The notes: generated by a model from the sequence alone, not told the origin. 64,000 bases of DNA from JAGZEG01 sp963930185 (GCA_963930185.1 CAWVLT010000044.1:1-64000); one strand, 5' to 3'. Numbered from the stretch's first letter, positions 45,669 to 54,545 are shown. Numbers and translations: made by a program.

Positions 45669-47438
45669 ATGGACCAAGCAATTGCCCAGCGTGTTGACGA
45701 GTGGCGTTCCGGCTGCGCCGACCCCACGCTTGCCGCCGAGCTGGCCGAACTCGAGGCCAAGGCTACCTTCGGTGACGAGTCGGGCCTTGTCGACGCGTTC
45801 TTCCAGGACCTTGCCTTTGGCACCGCCGGCCTGCGCGGCGTGCTGGGCGTGGGCTCCAACCGCATGAATGTCTACACGGTGGCACAGGCCACGCAGGGCC
45901 TGGCCGACTACCTCAACGCCCACTACGAACACCCAACCGTTGCCATCGCCCGCGACAGCCGCAATAACGGCGAGCTGTTCGTGAAGGTGGCGGCGGGGGT
46001 CCTTGCCGCCAACGGCATCACCTCGATGCTCTACCAGCGCATAGAGCCCGTTCCCGCGCTGAGCTTTGCCGTGCGCTACCTGGGCTGCTCCGCCGGCATC
46101 TGCATGACGGCGAGCCACAACCCGGCCGAGTACAACGGCTACAAGGTGTATGGCGCCGACGGCTGCCAGATCGCCTCGCAGGCGGCGGCCGATATCCAGG
46201 CTGCCATCAACAACACGCCTGTTTTTGGCGGCGCCAGGCAGATGGGCTTCGAGGAGGCCGAGTCGGCCGGCCTGGCCTGCTGGATCGACGACGAGGTGCT
46301 CGACGCCTTCGTCGACGCCGTGCTCGCACAGTCGATTCCAGGCGCCATCGACCCCGACGGTGACTTCAAGGTGGTGTACACCCCCCTCAACGGCACGGGG
46401 ATCGAGCTGATGCGCCGCGTGCTCGACCGCATTGGCGTACGCAACGTCTCGGTGCCCCCCGAGCAGGCCGAGCCCAACGGCGACTTCCCCACCTGCCCCT
46501 ATCCCAACCCCGAGAATCGCGCCGCCCTGGTCAAGGGCCTGGAGATGTGCGAGCGGGTGCGTCCCGACCTGCTTCTGGCAACCGATCCCGACGCCGACCG
46601 CGTGGGCATTGCCGTGCCGCACGAAGGCGAGTACGTGCTGCTGACCGGCAACGAGGTGGGCACGCTTCTGCTCGACTGGCTGTGCCGCACCAAGGCCGAG
46701 GCGGGCGAGGACCTCATGAGCAAGGTCGCCGTGAGCACCATCGTCTCGAGCACCATGCCCGACGAGCTGGCGCGTCACTACGGTTTCGAGATGCGCCGCG
46801 TGCTCACCGGCTTCAAGTACATCGGCGACCAGATCGACCTCATCGAGAAGACCGGGCGGCCCGAGGACTTCCTCTTTGGCTTCGAGGAGAGCTATGGGTA
46901 TCTTGCCGGCACGCACGTGCGCGACAAGGACGGTATCGTGGCGGGCATGCTCATCTGCGAGATGGCCGCCTGGTATGCCGCGCGCGGCAAGGATCTGTAC
47001 CAGGCCATGGACGAGCTATACCAGCAGCATGGCTACCATCTCAACGGCGTCATCAACGTCCAGTTCCCCGGCGCAGAGGGCTCAGCTAAGATGAAGCAGA
47101 TCATGGCCGACCTGCGCGCCGAGCATCCCGTGCAGGTCGCTGGCCTGGCGGTTGAGGGGGTGACCGACTACGCCCAGGGCGTGCAGATGCCCGTGGTCTA
47201 CGGCGCGTGTGCGGTGTGCGGCAGCTGCGACGGCGGCAACAACGGCGCCGAACCCCAGACCCTGCCGAGCGCCAACGTGATCGAGTTTCGTCTGGCCGGC
47301 GGTAACAAGCTTATGGTGCGCCCCAGCGGCACCGAGCCCAAGATCAAGGCGTACCTGTTCTCCAGCGCCCCGACCCGTGCGGAGGCGGAGGAGTTACGCG
47401 ACAAGCTTGCGCAGGCGGCTAAGGAGCTGCTACAATAA
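45669..47438 (+). CDS. phosphoglucomutase/phosphomannomutase family protein
   Basis: 589 residues; ATG at 45669 after AAAGGG. Alpha-D-phosphohexomutase superfamily, PgcA-like: DLAFGTAGLRGVLGVGSNRMN, active-site Ser in CMTASHNPAEYNGYKVYG, metal loop LLATDPDADRVGIAV, sugar loop FGFEESYGY and phosphate loop RPSGTEPKIKAYL. Interconverts hexose 1- and 6-phosphates for envelope sugar or glycogen metabolism. A Cys/Gly insert (CAVCGSCDGGNNG) near the C-terminus is unusual. Confidence 0.95.
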   Translation: MDQAIAQRVDEWRSGCADPTLAAELAELEAKATFGDESGLVDAFFQDLAFGTAGLRGVLGVGSNRMNVYTVAQATQGLADYLNAHYEHPTVAIARDSRNNGELFVKVAAGVLAANGITSMLYQRIEPVPALSFAVRYLGCSAGICMTASHNPAEYNGYKVYGADGCQIASQAAADIQAAINNTPVFGGARQMGFEEAESAGLACWIDDEVLDAFVDAVLAQSIPGAIDPDGDFKVVYTPLNGTGIELMRRVLDRIGVRNVSVPPEQAEPNGDFPTCPYPNPENRAALVKGLEMCERVRPDLLLATDPDADRVGIAVPHEGEYVLLTGNEVGTLLLDWLCRTKAEAGEDLMSKVAVSTIVSSTMPDELARHYGFEMRRVLTGFKYIGDQIDLIEKTGRPEDFLFGFEESYGYLAGTHVRDKDGIVAGMLICEMAAWYAARGKDLYQAMDELYQQHGYHLNGVINVQFPGAEGSAKMKQIMADLRAEHPVQVAGLAVEGVTDYAQGVQMPVVYGACAVCGSCDGGNNGAEPQTLPSANVIEFRLAGGNKLMVRPSGTEPKIKAYLFSSAPTRAEAEELRDKLAQAAKELLQ

Positions 47439-47497
47439 ATAGGTTCTTTCACCGGTTTGCCGTTGCTGATAAGAGTAACGTGCAGAACGCGAGAACT

Positions 47498-47573
47498 GCC
47501 CTCGTAGCTCAGGGGATAGAGCACAGGTTTCCTAAACCTGGTGCCGTAGGTTCGAATCCTACCGGGGGCACCA
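47498..47573 (+). tRNA. tRNA-Arg(CCT)
   Basis: Complete 76-base cloverleaf: acceptor GCCCTCG/CGGGGGC, D arm TAGCTCAGGGGATAGAGC, anticodon stem CAGGT-TTCCTAA-ACCTG (anticodon CCT), T arm TAGGTTCGAATCCTA and encoded CCA. Confidence 0.95.
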
Positions 47574-47584
47574 CGCAAAAGTGC

Positions 47585-47616
47585 AGGCCAGGGGTCGAAA
47601 AGCCCCTGGCCTTTTT
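47585..47616 (+). terminator. rho-independent terminator of tRNA-Arg
   Basis: 10-bp stem AGGCCAGGGG/CCCCTGGCCT and a T5 run directly after tRNA-Arg. Confidence 0.9.
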
Positions 47617-47639
47617 CTTAAAGACTTTAGTCTGGCGCG

Positions 47640-48370
47640 CGCGTAGCCGCGCCGAGAAAACCACCCGCTACGCGGGTGGACGACGACCTGCTTTGAAAGC
47701 CCGCCCTCCCCCTAGAATGGCAGTTGCTCAGGCCGCCATAACCCCAGGGGAGGGTGGCTGCCAGACTATGGCACGGAAGGCGCATGGCCTGTCGCACACG
47801 AAGTGGATGTGCGAATACCACATCGTGTCCACCCCGAAGCGCGGGCAGAAGGTCATCCACAGCCAGGCCGGGAGGGATGTCGGGGAGATGCCGCGCAAGC
47901 CGTGCGAGCGCGAGGGGGTCGAGACAATGGAGGGGCGCCCGATGCCCGACCACGTCCACATGCTGGTGGCGACGCCCCCCAAGACCGGCGTGCCGGGCTT
48001 TATGGGGTACCTGAAGGGCAAGGGCGCGCTCATGCTGTTCGACAGGCACGCGAACATGAGGTACAAGTTCGGCAACAGGAAGTTCTGGGCGGAGGGCCAC
48101 TGCGTCTCCACGGCCGGGCCCGACGAGGCGGCCGTCGCCAAGTGCATACGCGAGCGGGAGGCGGCCGACATAGCCCTCGACAGGCCGGGCGTCAAGGAGT
48201 ACGAGGACCCGTTCGGGAGGTAGCCCGCCGCGGCCGCTTTGTGCGGCCCGCCACGGGTCAAGGGCGGTGCGGCCTGAGCTGGGCGAGGGCCGGCGTCTTT
48301 AGGCGCCGGCCGGCACCCCAAGGGTTACACCCTGAGAGCAAGCCACCCCTTAGAGGGGTGGTTCTGATTT
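47640..48370 (+). mobile_element. IS200/IS605-like insertion sequence
   Basis: Approximate limits of an IS200-type element around a single TnpA gene. Left hairpin CCACCCGC-TAC-GCGGGTGG (47661-47679) and right hairpin CCACCCCT-TAG-AGGGGTGG (48343-48361) are the kind of subterminal single-strand hairpins TnpA recognises; no terminal inverted repeats or target duplication, as expected. It sits just after the tRNA-Arg terminator and before the LysR gene's 3' end. Exact ends are not resolved. Confidence 0.7.
47768..48223 (+). CDS. tnpA: IS200/IS605-like transposase TnpA, catalytic Tyr replaced
   Basis: 151 residues, matching IS200 TnpA over its length: LSHTKWMCEYHIVSTPK, the HUH metal site PDHVHMLV (His62, His64), FMGYLKGKGALMLFDRHANMRYKFGNRKFWAEG. 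In the family the nucleophile Tyr lies in a K-Y-I-Q-x-Q helix; here the same place reads AKCIRERE, with Cys126. A single base change (TAC to TGC) would explain it. Other conserved residues also drift. Intact frame but probably inactive. Confidence 0.8.
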   Translation: MARKAHGLSHTKWMCEYHIVSTPKRGQKVIHSQAGRDVGEMPRKPCEREGVETMEGRPMPDHVHMLVATPPKTGVPGFMGYLKGKGALMLFDRHANMRYKFGNRKFWAEGHCVSTAGPDEAAVAKCIREREAADIALDRPGVKEYEDPFGR

Positions 48371-48381
48371 GAGATCCATGT

Positions 48382-49287
48382 CTATTCGTTGGATCGTGTG
48401 TCTGGGGAGAATGTAGGTTGCATACACTCAAGAACGTAGTCTGCAAAGCGTCTAATTTCCTCGCCAGCTGCAGAATGAAGCACAAGATATGGATTCAGAT
48501 CCATTTGGAGTGGGATATTACAAACTGGGAGTACGCAAGAATGTTCGTCCACGTAACGGTGGAGAAGTGAGGGGATGGTCATGACGCATCCCTGGTCGTG
48601 CTTAATGAGAAGCTTTATGAGACCGCGGTCTTCGCCGACCATTTTGCGGCGGATGCCGAAACTATCTAGCAGTTTCTGGTACGGCGCAAGTCTCCCCTCT
48701 GTTTCAAGCAGCGTAATGCCATGCAAGTCATTGGAAAAATCAACTATTCCCTTTTGGGCGAGTGGATTATCGCGGTTAACAACGAGTTGCTGCTGGATTT
48801 TACCGATCAGTATTTTTTCCAAGTAGTCTAATGAAGGGGGACAGGCTGTTATGGCAAGGTCAATTGTTCTTTGTTCAATTGCTTTCAAGAAATCTGGATA
48901 GTCTCTATTGACGACTTCCACGGGTAGGCCTTCTGGCTCTTGTCCATAACAATATATGTGGTCGAGGGTGTCTGGATCGATGGTGCCTCCCGTGATACCC
49001 AGTCGAATTGCAGTTCGACGAGTACGATATTTCGTTGCTTCGATGTCCTTGATGCAGGAGTCGTAAAGGGTGCCAAAGGCTTTGGAAAATCTATATAGGA
49101 CTTCGCCTGCAGTTGTTGGGATGACCCCGGATTTGCTTCGAACCAAGAGCTCGGTGCCGAATTCCTTTTCGAGTTCGCGAATGCTTGTTGACAGACTTGG
49201 CCTCGATATAAACAGTTTGGCTGCGGCTTTGCTTATGTTCTGCTCTTCGCAGACGACCCTGAAATAGACCAGCTGGTTTAGATTCAC
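48382..49287 (-). CDS. LysR-family transcriptional regulator
   Basis: 301 residues from GTG at 49287, which has AGAGGAGG upstream (an ATG at 49305 lacks one). N-terminal winged HTH (LNQLVYFRVVCEEQNISKAAAKLFISRPSLSTSIRELEKEFGTELLVRSKSGVIPTTAG) and a periplasmic-binding-fold effector domain. Divergent from the flavoprotein/iron-sulfur pair; a palindrome with the LysR spacing lies in the shared promoter, so this gene most likely activates that operon in response to its substrate. Confidence 0.92.
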   Translation of the reverse strand: MNLNQLVYFRVVCEEQNISKAAAKLFISRPSLSTSIRELEKEFGTELLVRSKSGVIPTTAGEVLYRFSKAFGTLYDSCIKDIEATKYRTRRTAIRLGITGGTIDPDTLDHIYCYGQEPEGLPVEVVNRDYPDFLKAIEQRTIDLAITACPPSLDYLEKILIGKIQQQLVVNRDNPLAQKGIVDFSNDLHGITLLETEGRLAPYQKLLDSFGIRRKMVGEDRGLIKLLIKHDQGCVMTIPSLLHRYVDEHSCVLPVCNIPLQMDLNPYLVLHSAAGEEIRRFADYVLECMQPTFSPDTRSNE

Positions 49288-49305
49288 GTGTCCTCCTCTG
49301 GGCAT

Positions 49306-49326
49306 CTGTTAGGAATCACCTAACAG
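49306..49326. promoter_or_regulatory. LysR operator
   Basis: CTGTTAGG-AATCA-CCTAACAG, a perfect 8-bp dyad in the 146-base gap between lysR and the flavoprotein gene. It includes the T-N11-A arrangement typical of LysR sites and covers the -35 position of the promoter at 49332. Confidence 0.7.
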
Positions 49327-49331
49327 TATAG

Positions 49332-49337
49332 TATAAT
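49332..49337 (+). promoter_or_regulatory. -10 box of the flavoprotein operon
   Basis: Perfect TATAAT, about 97 bases upstream of the flavoprotein ATG. The hexamer 17 bases upstream (TTAGGA, 49309-49314) is a poor -35 and lies inside the LysR dyad, as expected for an activator-dependent promoter. Confidence 0.6.
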
Positions 49338-49433
49338 TTGGATACTTTTCTGAAAATGATCCAATGTTTAATATGATGAATGGAGAGTTGCAACTCCCGA
49401 CCTTAACTGGCAACTGGATGGGGGAGGTTGGGA

Positions 49434-51233
49434 ATGAGTAAGTCACTGCCGCGTAGAGAGTTTTTGCAGGGAACGACGATGGGCCTTGTGGGCACATCTC
49501 TGCTGGGAGGCACTGCTCGTGCTGTAGCAGATGAGGCTGCGAGTGCGACTCCTGACCAGGTTGATGCTGCTCCGGACTACGAGATCTATAATACGGAGCT
49601 CTTGATTATCGGAACGGGCAGTGGGGCAACATGGGCCGCACAGCGCGCGCTCGAACGCGGCAAGCAGGTCCTCATGGTGGAAAAGGGCCCATTCCGTCAT
49701 GCTGGCGCATCGGGTATGAGCTGGGATGCTTGGATGCTCTGGTGGGATTATGCGGGGATACGCAACGATGGCTGGATGCTGATTGATGAGCAAATTCCCC
49801 TTGCAGCATGGACGTACCTCGGGGGTAATGACTTCAACCCATGGGTTTCCTCGATAAATCATGGTCAAACGCTGCCGTGGCGAGATGAGAATGGCTTTCC
49901 CAAGCCAGAGTCCGATGCTCTTCCTTGGAGTGTCTGCTCGGCATTCTATCGCCGTGAGATGGACGCGCTGCTAGCCATGGGCCATGCCGAAGTCATGGAC
50001 CAGACCATGATCACTGATCTGCTTATCAACGACGGACGCTGCCTGGGGGCCGTTGGCATATATCTGCCAACCGGCAAGATGCGTGTCATACGCGCCGACG
50101 CAACAATAATGGCCGCGGGCGGCGGAACTCAATTTCATGGTTGGCTCACGATCGGGTACCGTGGCATCAATTCAACCGATAACACTGGCGATCTCGATAT
50201 GGCGGCATTCCGTAAGGGATTTACCATAGGCGAGGCAGAATTTGCTCAATATGACTTTAATTCGATAGTCTACGAGGATATTGCACATACGTTTGGCTGT
50301 GGAATTGGAGCCGACGCTGGCGAGCTCGAGATTCTCTATGACGCGAACTACGAGCGCATCTTTGCCGATGACGAAGAGGTAAACGGTAACCTTGGCATGA
50401 GTCAGAGAATTGGACGTCTGGTGTTTGAGGAAGGCAAGGGAACGCCGCACGATGGCGTTTATGTCCACTACAACGAGGATTCGTTCAATAGCGTGCGCTA
50501 TCCTATTATGCGCAACGTCGCGTTTTTCCAGGAACATGGGTATGACCCGATAGGTAAGTATACTGAAGTGGCTGCCGAAATGTACGAGCATGGTGGCTCG
50601 CCTGTTGTTGATGTTAACATGATGACGGAGTGCGAGGGATTATTCAACGAGCGTGGAGCGGGTGCCTGCGGAGAAAACGGAGGCCCACACTGCATGCACA
50701 ATCGCTTGTATGGGAGCTATACGGGTGAATGTGCTTCGAACTACCTAGACACGGCGGCTCCTGTCTCACTCGAGGATATTGACTGGGCAAGCGTGCTCGC
50801 AGAGTACAACCGCCTGCATGAAATTCGTACGCGTGTTGTTGAGAATGGACTGCGACCCCATGAAATCCGCCGCAAGATACAGGCGGCAGGGTATCGTGGC
50901 TTTACCATTTATCGTTCGACCGAAATGATGGAAGAAGCTATTGCTGAGCTCGAGCGCATTCGCAAGGAGGATATGCCGCGGCAGGTTCTTGCGGATAGTT
51001 CCACAACGTTCAATGTCGAGTGGAAGACGGCAATCGAGAACTATAACCTTCTTGATTGCGCGGAGGTGAGCATCAAGGCCTCCCTATTGCGTGAGGAGAC
51101 TCGCGGGGCTTATCTGAGGCCGGAATTCCCTGAGCGCGACGACGAAAACTGGAATTGCATGCTTGCCTGTCATCTCGAGGGTGACGAGATGGTCTTCGAA
51201 AAACGCCCGTATCCGCCGTTGGTGACACAGTAG
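49434..51233 (+). CDS. Tat-exported flavoprotein subunit, SdhA/FrdA/AprA-like
   Basis: 599 residues from the ATG at 49434 (GGGGAGG upstream). Tat signal LPRREFLQGTTMGLVGTSLLG; FAD motif TELLIIGTGSGATWAAQRALERGKQVLMVEKG; second segment ADATIMAAGGG; C-terminal helical part (DCAEVSIKASLLREETRGAYLRPEFPERD) as in the capping end of SdhA-type subunits. Unlike the single-chain reductases here it is followed by an SdhB-like subunit and so receives electrons through iron-sulfur clusters. The usual covalent-FAD His context (SHTxAAQGG) is not present. Substrate unknown. Confidence 0.88.
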   Translation: MSKSLPRREFLQGTTMGLVGTSLLGGTARAVADEAASATPDQVDAAPDYEIYNTELLIIGTGSGATWAAQRALERGKQVLMVEKGPFRHAGASGMSWDAWMLWWDYAGIRNDGWMLIDEQIPLAAWTYLGGNDFNPWVSSINHGQTLPWRDENGFPKPESDALPWSVCSAFYRREMDALLAMGHAEVMDQTMITDLLINDGRCLGAVGIYLPTGKMRVIRADATIMAAGGGTQFHGWLTIGYRGINSTDNTGDLDMAAFRKGFTIGEAEFAQYDFNSIVYEDIAHTFGCGIGADAGELEILYDANYERIFADDEEVNGNLGMSQRIGRLVFEEGKGTPHDGVYVHYNEDSFNSVRYPIMRNVAFFQEHGYDPIGKYTEVAAEMYEHGGSPVVDVNMMTECEGLFNERGAGACGENGGPHCMHNRLYGSYTGECASNYLDTAAPVSLEDIDWASVLAEYNRLHEIRTRVVENGLRPHEIRRKIQAAGYRGFTIYRSTEMMEEAIAELERIRKEDMPRQVLADSSTTFNVEWKTAIENYNLLDCAEVSIKASLLREETRGAYLRPEFPERDDENWNCMLACHLEGDEMVFEKRPYPPLVTQ

Positions 51234-51283
51234 GCTGGCATTTTGGCTACAAGACAGGTGTGTTGTGGGAGACAGGAGTGAAA

Positions 51284-51994
51284 ATGCTTCTAACCGTATA
51301 TAAGTTTGATCCCGCTGTTGATGTCGAGCCCTATTATGTGCAAGGCGAAGTTCCTTTCCAGGAACATATGACCGGTCTCCATGCGTTGATGTATTTTGAT
51401 GAGAATGTCGAGCACGTAAACTATGATCATAGTTGTCGCGCTCGTGCGTGTGGTCGTTGCGCCATGATGCTCAACGGGGAGCCAACTCTCATGTGCACGC
51501 ACTTTCTTGAAGACAAGGACTATACCATCGAACCGTTGAGGGGTTTTCGAGTCATTCGAGACCTCATTGTTGACAAGAGCCCGCTTGATGCACAGCTTAC
51601 GGGAGTTTACAATCGTGTTCGCGTCGAACCATTCGATGCTCAGACTATTGCCGTCGATATGTCGGATTATGACAACGACACCATGATGTTGCTCTATGGC
51701 TTGGAGTATTGCTGCCGCTGCGGAGTGTGCGATGCGGCCTGCCCGGTACTTGCGGAGATGCCCGAAGAATATGCTGGCCCTGCAACAATGCTCGCTTTGG
51801 CGTATCGTCACCTTGATCCTCTTGATTCGGGCGATCGGGTTATGGAGGCAGTAGGCAAGGGGCTCTATCATTGTATTCAGTGTGGAAAATGCGATGAAGT
51901 TTGCGCCAGTAGTGACATCAGGCATCTTGATGCTTGGAAGATCCTACGAGCTGCGGCGGAGGAACGCGGCTTGAGGCCGAGCTATGCGGAGTGA
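51284..51994 (+). CDS. SdhB-like iron-sulfur subunit
   Basis: 236 residues; ATG at 51284 after ACAGGAG, 50 bases behind the flavoprotein. N-terminal [2Fe-2S] domain with CRARACGRC (C-x4-C-x2-C) and a fourth Cys in LMCTHF; then two cluster motifs CCRCGVCDAACP and CIQCGKCDEVC. Both read C-x2-C-x2-C-x3-C, so two [4Fe-4S] clusters are predicted instead of the [4Fe-4S]/[3Fe-4S] pair of classical SdhB. No signal peptide; it would be exported with its Tat partner. No membrane anchor gene follows. Confidence 0.9.
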   Translation: MLLTVYKFDPAVDVEPYYVQGEVPFQEHMTGLHALMYFDENVEHVNYDHSCRARACGRCAMMLNGEPTLMCTHFLEDKDYTIEPLRGFRVIRDLIVDKSPLDAQLTGVYNRVRVEPFDAQTIAVDMSDYDNDTMMLLYGLEYCCRCGVCDAACPVLAEMPEEYAGPATMLALAYRHLDPLDSGDRVMEAVGKGLYHCIQCGKCDEVCASSDIRHLDAWKILRAAAEERGLRPSYAE

Positions 51995-52030
51995 CGTTTC
52001 GACTTAGCCGGAAAACGGGGAGGGGCCGCG

Positions 52031-52067
52031 GAAGGGGTCGCAGGAGTCTGCTCTCGACCCTTCCCCC
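52031..52067 (+). terminator. terminator after iron-sulfur subunit gene
   Basis: GGGTCG...CGACCC stem extended by AAG/CTT-type pairing (GGAAGGGGTCG against CGACCCTTCC), 37 bases after the stop codon, followed by a T-rich stretch (TAATTTTGGTTT). Confidence 0.55.
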
Positions 52068-52225
52068 TGGTAATTTTGGTTTGGTGCGTGTAAGCATCGA
52101 GAGGCCGTTGGTTTGTCAGATGGATGTGTCATCTGGTCTTACGGCTTGTTCTCCATCCAGAATGCCAGTTGTCTGGTCTGCCGCATCGGGAGAAGAGCGC
52201 CTTACAAATTGCGTCACGAAAGACA

Positions 52226-52335
52226 CCTGGCCCATCACATACGGTGGGACGTACAGATGCCACATCGCATACGTCCCAAAGTAGGGTCACTAGGCAAAGC
52301 GGAATCGCTGGGTCATCTACAGCCTGATCAGTTGA
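52226..52335 (+). pseudogene. decayed IS200 tnpA start
   Basis: CTGGCCCATCACATACGGTGGGACG... GCCACATCGCATACGTCCC...GGTCATCTACAGCCTGATC can be laid along the start of the TnpA gene at 47789 onward (CTGTCGCACACGAAGTGGATG...ACCACATCGTGTCCACC...GGTCATCCACAGCCAGG) with small gaps. Translation keeps only traces (LAHHIRWDVQMPHRIRPK). A second, much older IS200-type insertion. Confidence 0.5.
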
Positions 52336-52375
52336 CATGTGGTAGCGCGGCCGCTCGGTTGCGGCCCAGAAGATA

Positions 52376-52810
52376 GGCAGCGGGAGCGGTGCTTGTCGCG
52401 TTGGTTACCTCGTGGAGAGCGCCCGCTGCCCGGGTGTACAGACTTATATCGGTGTCAACACTGATGTCAAGGTTGAGGGCTTTGTGGCCGACGGCGGCGG
52501 TGTTGTGTGCGGTATCACAGGCCTGCACATCTCCAATATTGAGCCCATCAGCGCTGCCATCAAGCTGATGGTCACGACAATCGGCGGGTATGCCTCCTGC
52601 AATTGGGTTCGCCATGCAAGGCGCCGCGGCTACCCAGGAGTAGACCGACAGAGAGGCATGGCTCACCGCAAACTTCGTTGACATCACCGAGGACCATCTC
52701 GATGAAATCGCCAATTTTGAGCGCGTTGCTCTTGAGCGCGAGATGGGGCCTGTTCAAAAGGGGACTACAGCACTATCCTTACTCTGGCCAGAAAGGCCAA
52801 CCCGGCCTGC
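52376..52810 (+). pseudogene. degenerate coding sequence, origin unknown
   Basis: Two stretches look protein-like but are in different frames and lack starts: GVQTYIGVNTDVKVEGFVADGGGVVCGITGLHISNIEP (about 52432-52545) and NFVDITEDHLDEIANFERVALEREMGPVQKG (about 52671-52763). They read like a broken gene interrupted by stops around 52640. I cannot name the family. Apart from this and the tnpA trace, 51995-52885 carries no gene. Confidence 0.35.
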
Positions 52811-52885
52811 CGTGATATCGTACGTGTCGCGCGGTGCCAGGCGCGTTTGGATATCGACGTTTTGCTTACCAGAAGAAGGGGAGCC

Positions 52886-53953
52886 ATGAAAACCATCGCA
52901 TCTCGTCCCATCGCCGCTTTCGTCGCCTCGGTTGCGCTTGCCGGAACCTGTCTGGCCGCACCTGGCCTGGCCCTGGCCGACGAGCCTGCCGCGGCGCCGC
53001 TGCCGTCCGCCTCGGCTTCTGCCGACCAAACCGCAGGTGTCACTTGCACTTGCGCTGGTGTCCAGATCACCGTCCCCGAGGACTTCGACGTCGTCGAGCT
53101 CGGCAGCATGCTGCTTGCTAGTAACGCTGACGGGACCATCGTCGCGACCATAGTCCCCTCGGGCGCCGAGGATGCCGTGCCGGCCGCGCCGGAGGAGTGG
53201 GGTGCGTACTTCCTCCCCATTGTCGAGTCTACCGCCGAGGACATGGGTGGCGAGTATGCGGACGGCGGCGTGTACACGCTGGCCGACGGAACCAAGTCGT
53301 ATGTCTACTCGATTGCCTACGAACAGGACGGCATCCAGGCCATTCTTGTCCAGTGCTTCATCCCCATGGCCGATGGTTCGTTCGTCATGGTTCAGATTGC
53401 CTGCGATTCTAGCGATGCCGCCCTCGTGGAGCTTGCCGATGACATTTCTGAGACCATCGTCCTGGCGAGCGACGATACCGTCCCGTCAAGCGACGACACC
53501 TCGACGGCCGCCTCTGCTGCTGGTGACATCCAGGTGGTGCAGGCTGGCGGCATCGAGTTCGACCTGCCCGCGGGCTATGTTCCCGACGCCAGCTCGACCG
53601 AGGCGGAGCCTGCCTGGACGAGCGCTGATGGGACGGTCTACGTGAGCCTGATGCCCGGCCTGCTTGACGAGTATTCGACCGTGGGCGACGAGGCTTTGGA
53701 TCTGCTCGCGACGATGGTTGTCAGCGGGCTCGGCGGCTCTGCCGAGAGCTCGACCGTGCTTTCTGGTGACGTCGACGTCCACGCGTACGTGTTCACCTTC
53801 TCGATGGAGGGCGAGGCGGTCGCCGGCATCCTGGGCATGGTGGTTCTCCCCGACGACACGGTGACGGGTGTGCTGGCCTTGACCCCCATGGAGAACGCTC
53901 CCGAAAATGACGCCGAGGTGACCGCTCTGTTCGAGAGCATCCGCCTGGCGTAG
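52886..53953 (+). CDS. secreted two-repeat protein
   Basis: 355 residues; ATG at 52886 after AGAAGGGGAG. Signal peptide (ASRPIAAFVASVALAGTCLAAPGLALA, cleavage near ALADE). The mature part contains two copies of a beta-rich domain, about residues 47-190 (GVQITVPEDFDVVEL...) and 212-355 (GIEFDLPAGYVPDAS...), joined by a Ser/Asp/Thr linker. Acidic, no anchor or sortase motif. Function unknown. Same design as the frameshifted secreted gene at 11806-13447, so this is a small paralogous family. The 53954-54260 stretch that follows has no gene I can support. Confidence 0.75.
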   Translation: MKTIASRPIAAFVASVALAGTCLAAPGLALADEPAAAPLPSASASADQTAGVTCTCAGVQITVPEDFDVVELGSMLLASNADGTIVATIVPSGAEDAVPAAPEEWGAYFLPIVESTAEDMGGEYADGGVYTLADGTKSYVYSIAYEQDGIQAILVQCFIPMADGSFVMVQIACDSSDAALVELADDISETIVLASDDTVPSSDDTSTAASAAGDIQVVQAGGIEFDLPAGYVPDASSTEAEPAWTSADGTVYVSLMPGLLDEYSTVGDEALDLLATMVVSGLGGSAESSTVLSGDVDVHAYVFTFSMEGEAVAGILGMVVLPDDTVTGVLALTPMENAPENDAEVTALFESIRLA

Positions 53954-54260
53954 CCGATCAAGAGCCCAACTCGCTCGCGGGACGTCCTTGATGGGGGCGT
54001 CTAGGCCGGACACTGCGTTGGACTGACGTGCGATTGGCGACGAGAGCACGGCTGTAAGCTTACGGAGCACGGGGCCGTTCGGGATTATCCGGGCGGTCCC
54101 TTCTCATTGCAGGGTGAGCCTACGCATCCTGATCGGGTGGCACGCGGGACGTTGGGCCCTTTGGCCGGAAGACCCTGGTTGAGCGCCGCGCCTGGCGCTA
54201 TTCTTATGCTGGTCTTATAAAAAGAATCGGATGGGGCCGAGGCAACACGGGGGCTGACGC

Positions 54261-54545
54261 ATGAAGGCAACGCGGGCGCTGCGCATGATGGTAAAGAACA
54301 GTGGGCTGACCGCCATCGAGATCTCTCGCAGGATCGGTCGCACGGACAACTACCTGTCTTCTCTGCTGAACAGGGGCAGCGTTCCCTCGGTGGAGACGTT
54401 TGCCAGCATAGCCGAGGCATGCGGCTGCAGGCTCTGCCTTGTCATGCCCGAGCAGACGGTTCAGTTGGACGGCTGGGAGGTCGAGCTTACGACCGATGTC
54501 ATGATTGACGGGGAGAAGCCGGGGCGCCAGATGGGCCGAGGGTAG
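54261..54545 (+). CDS. XRE-type helix-turn-helix protein
   Basis: 94 residues; ATG at 54261 with a GGGGG run upstream. HTH: RALRMMVKNSGLTAIEISRRIGRTDNYLSSLLNRGSVPSVETFASIAEACGCRL. The C-terminal part (QLDGWEVELTTDVMIDGEKPG) is short and polar. Likely a small repressor; it precedes the RNA ligase gene but that gene has its own promoter. Confidence 0.8.
   Translation: MKATRALRMMVKNSGLTAIEISRRIGRTDNYLSSLLNRGSVPSVETFASIAEACGCRLCLVMPEQTVQLDGWEVELTTDVMIDGEKPGRQMGRG

Noticed and set aside
45558..46916. 452-codon minus-strand frame opposite the phospho-sugar mutase gene
   Set aside because: Mirror frame of a well-conserved gene.
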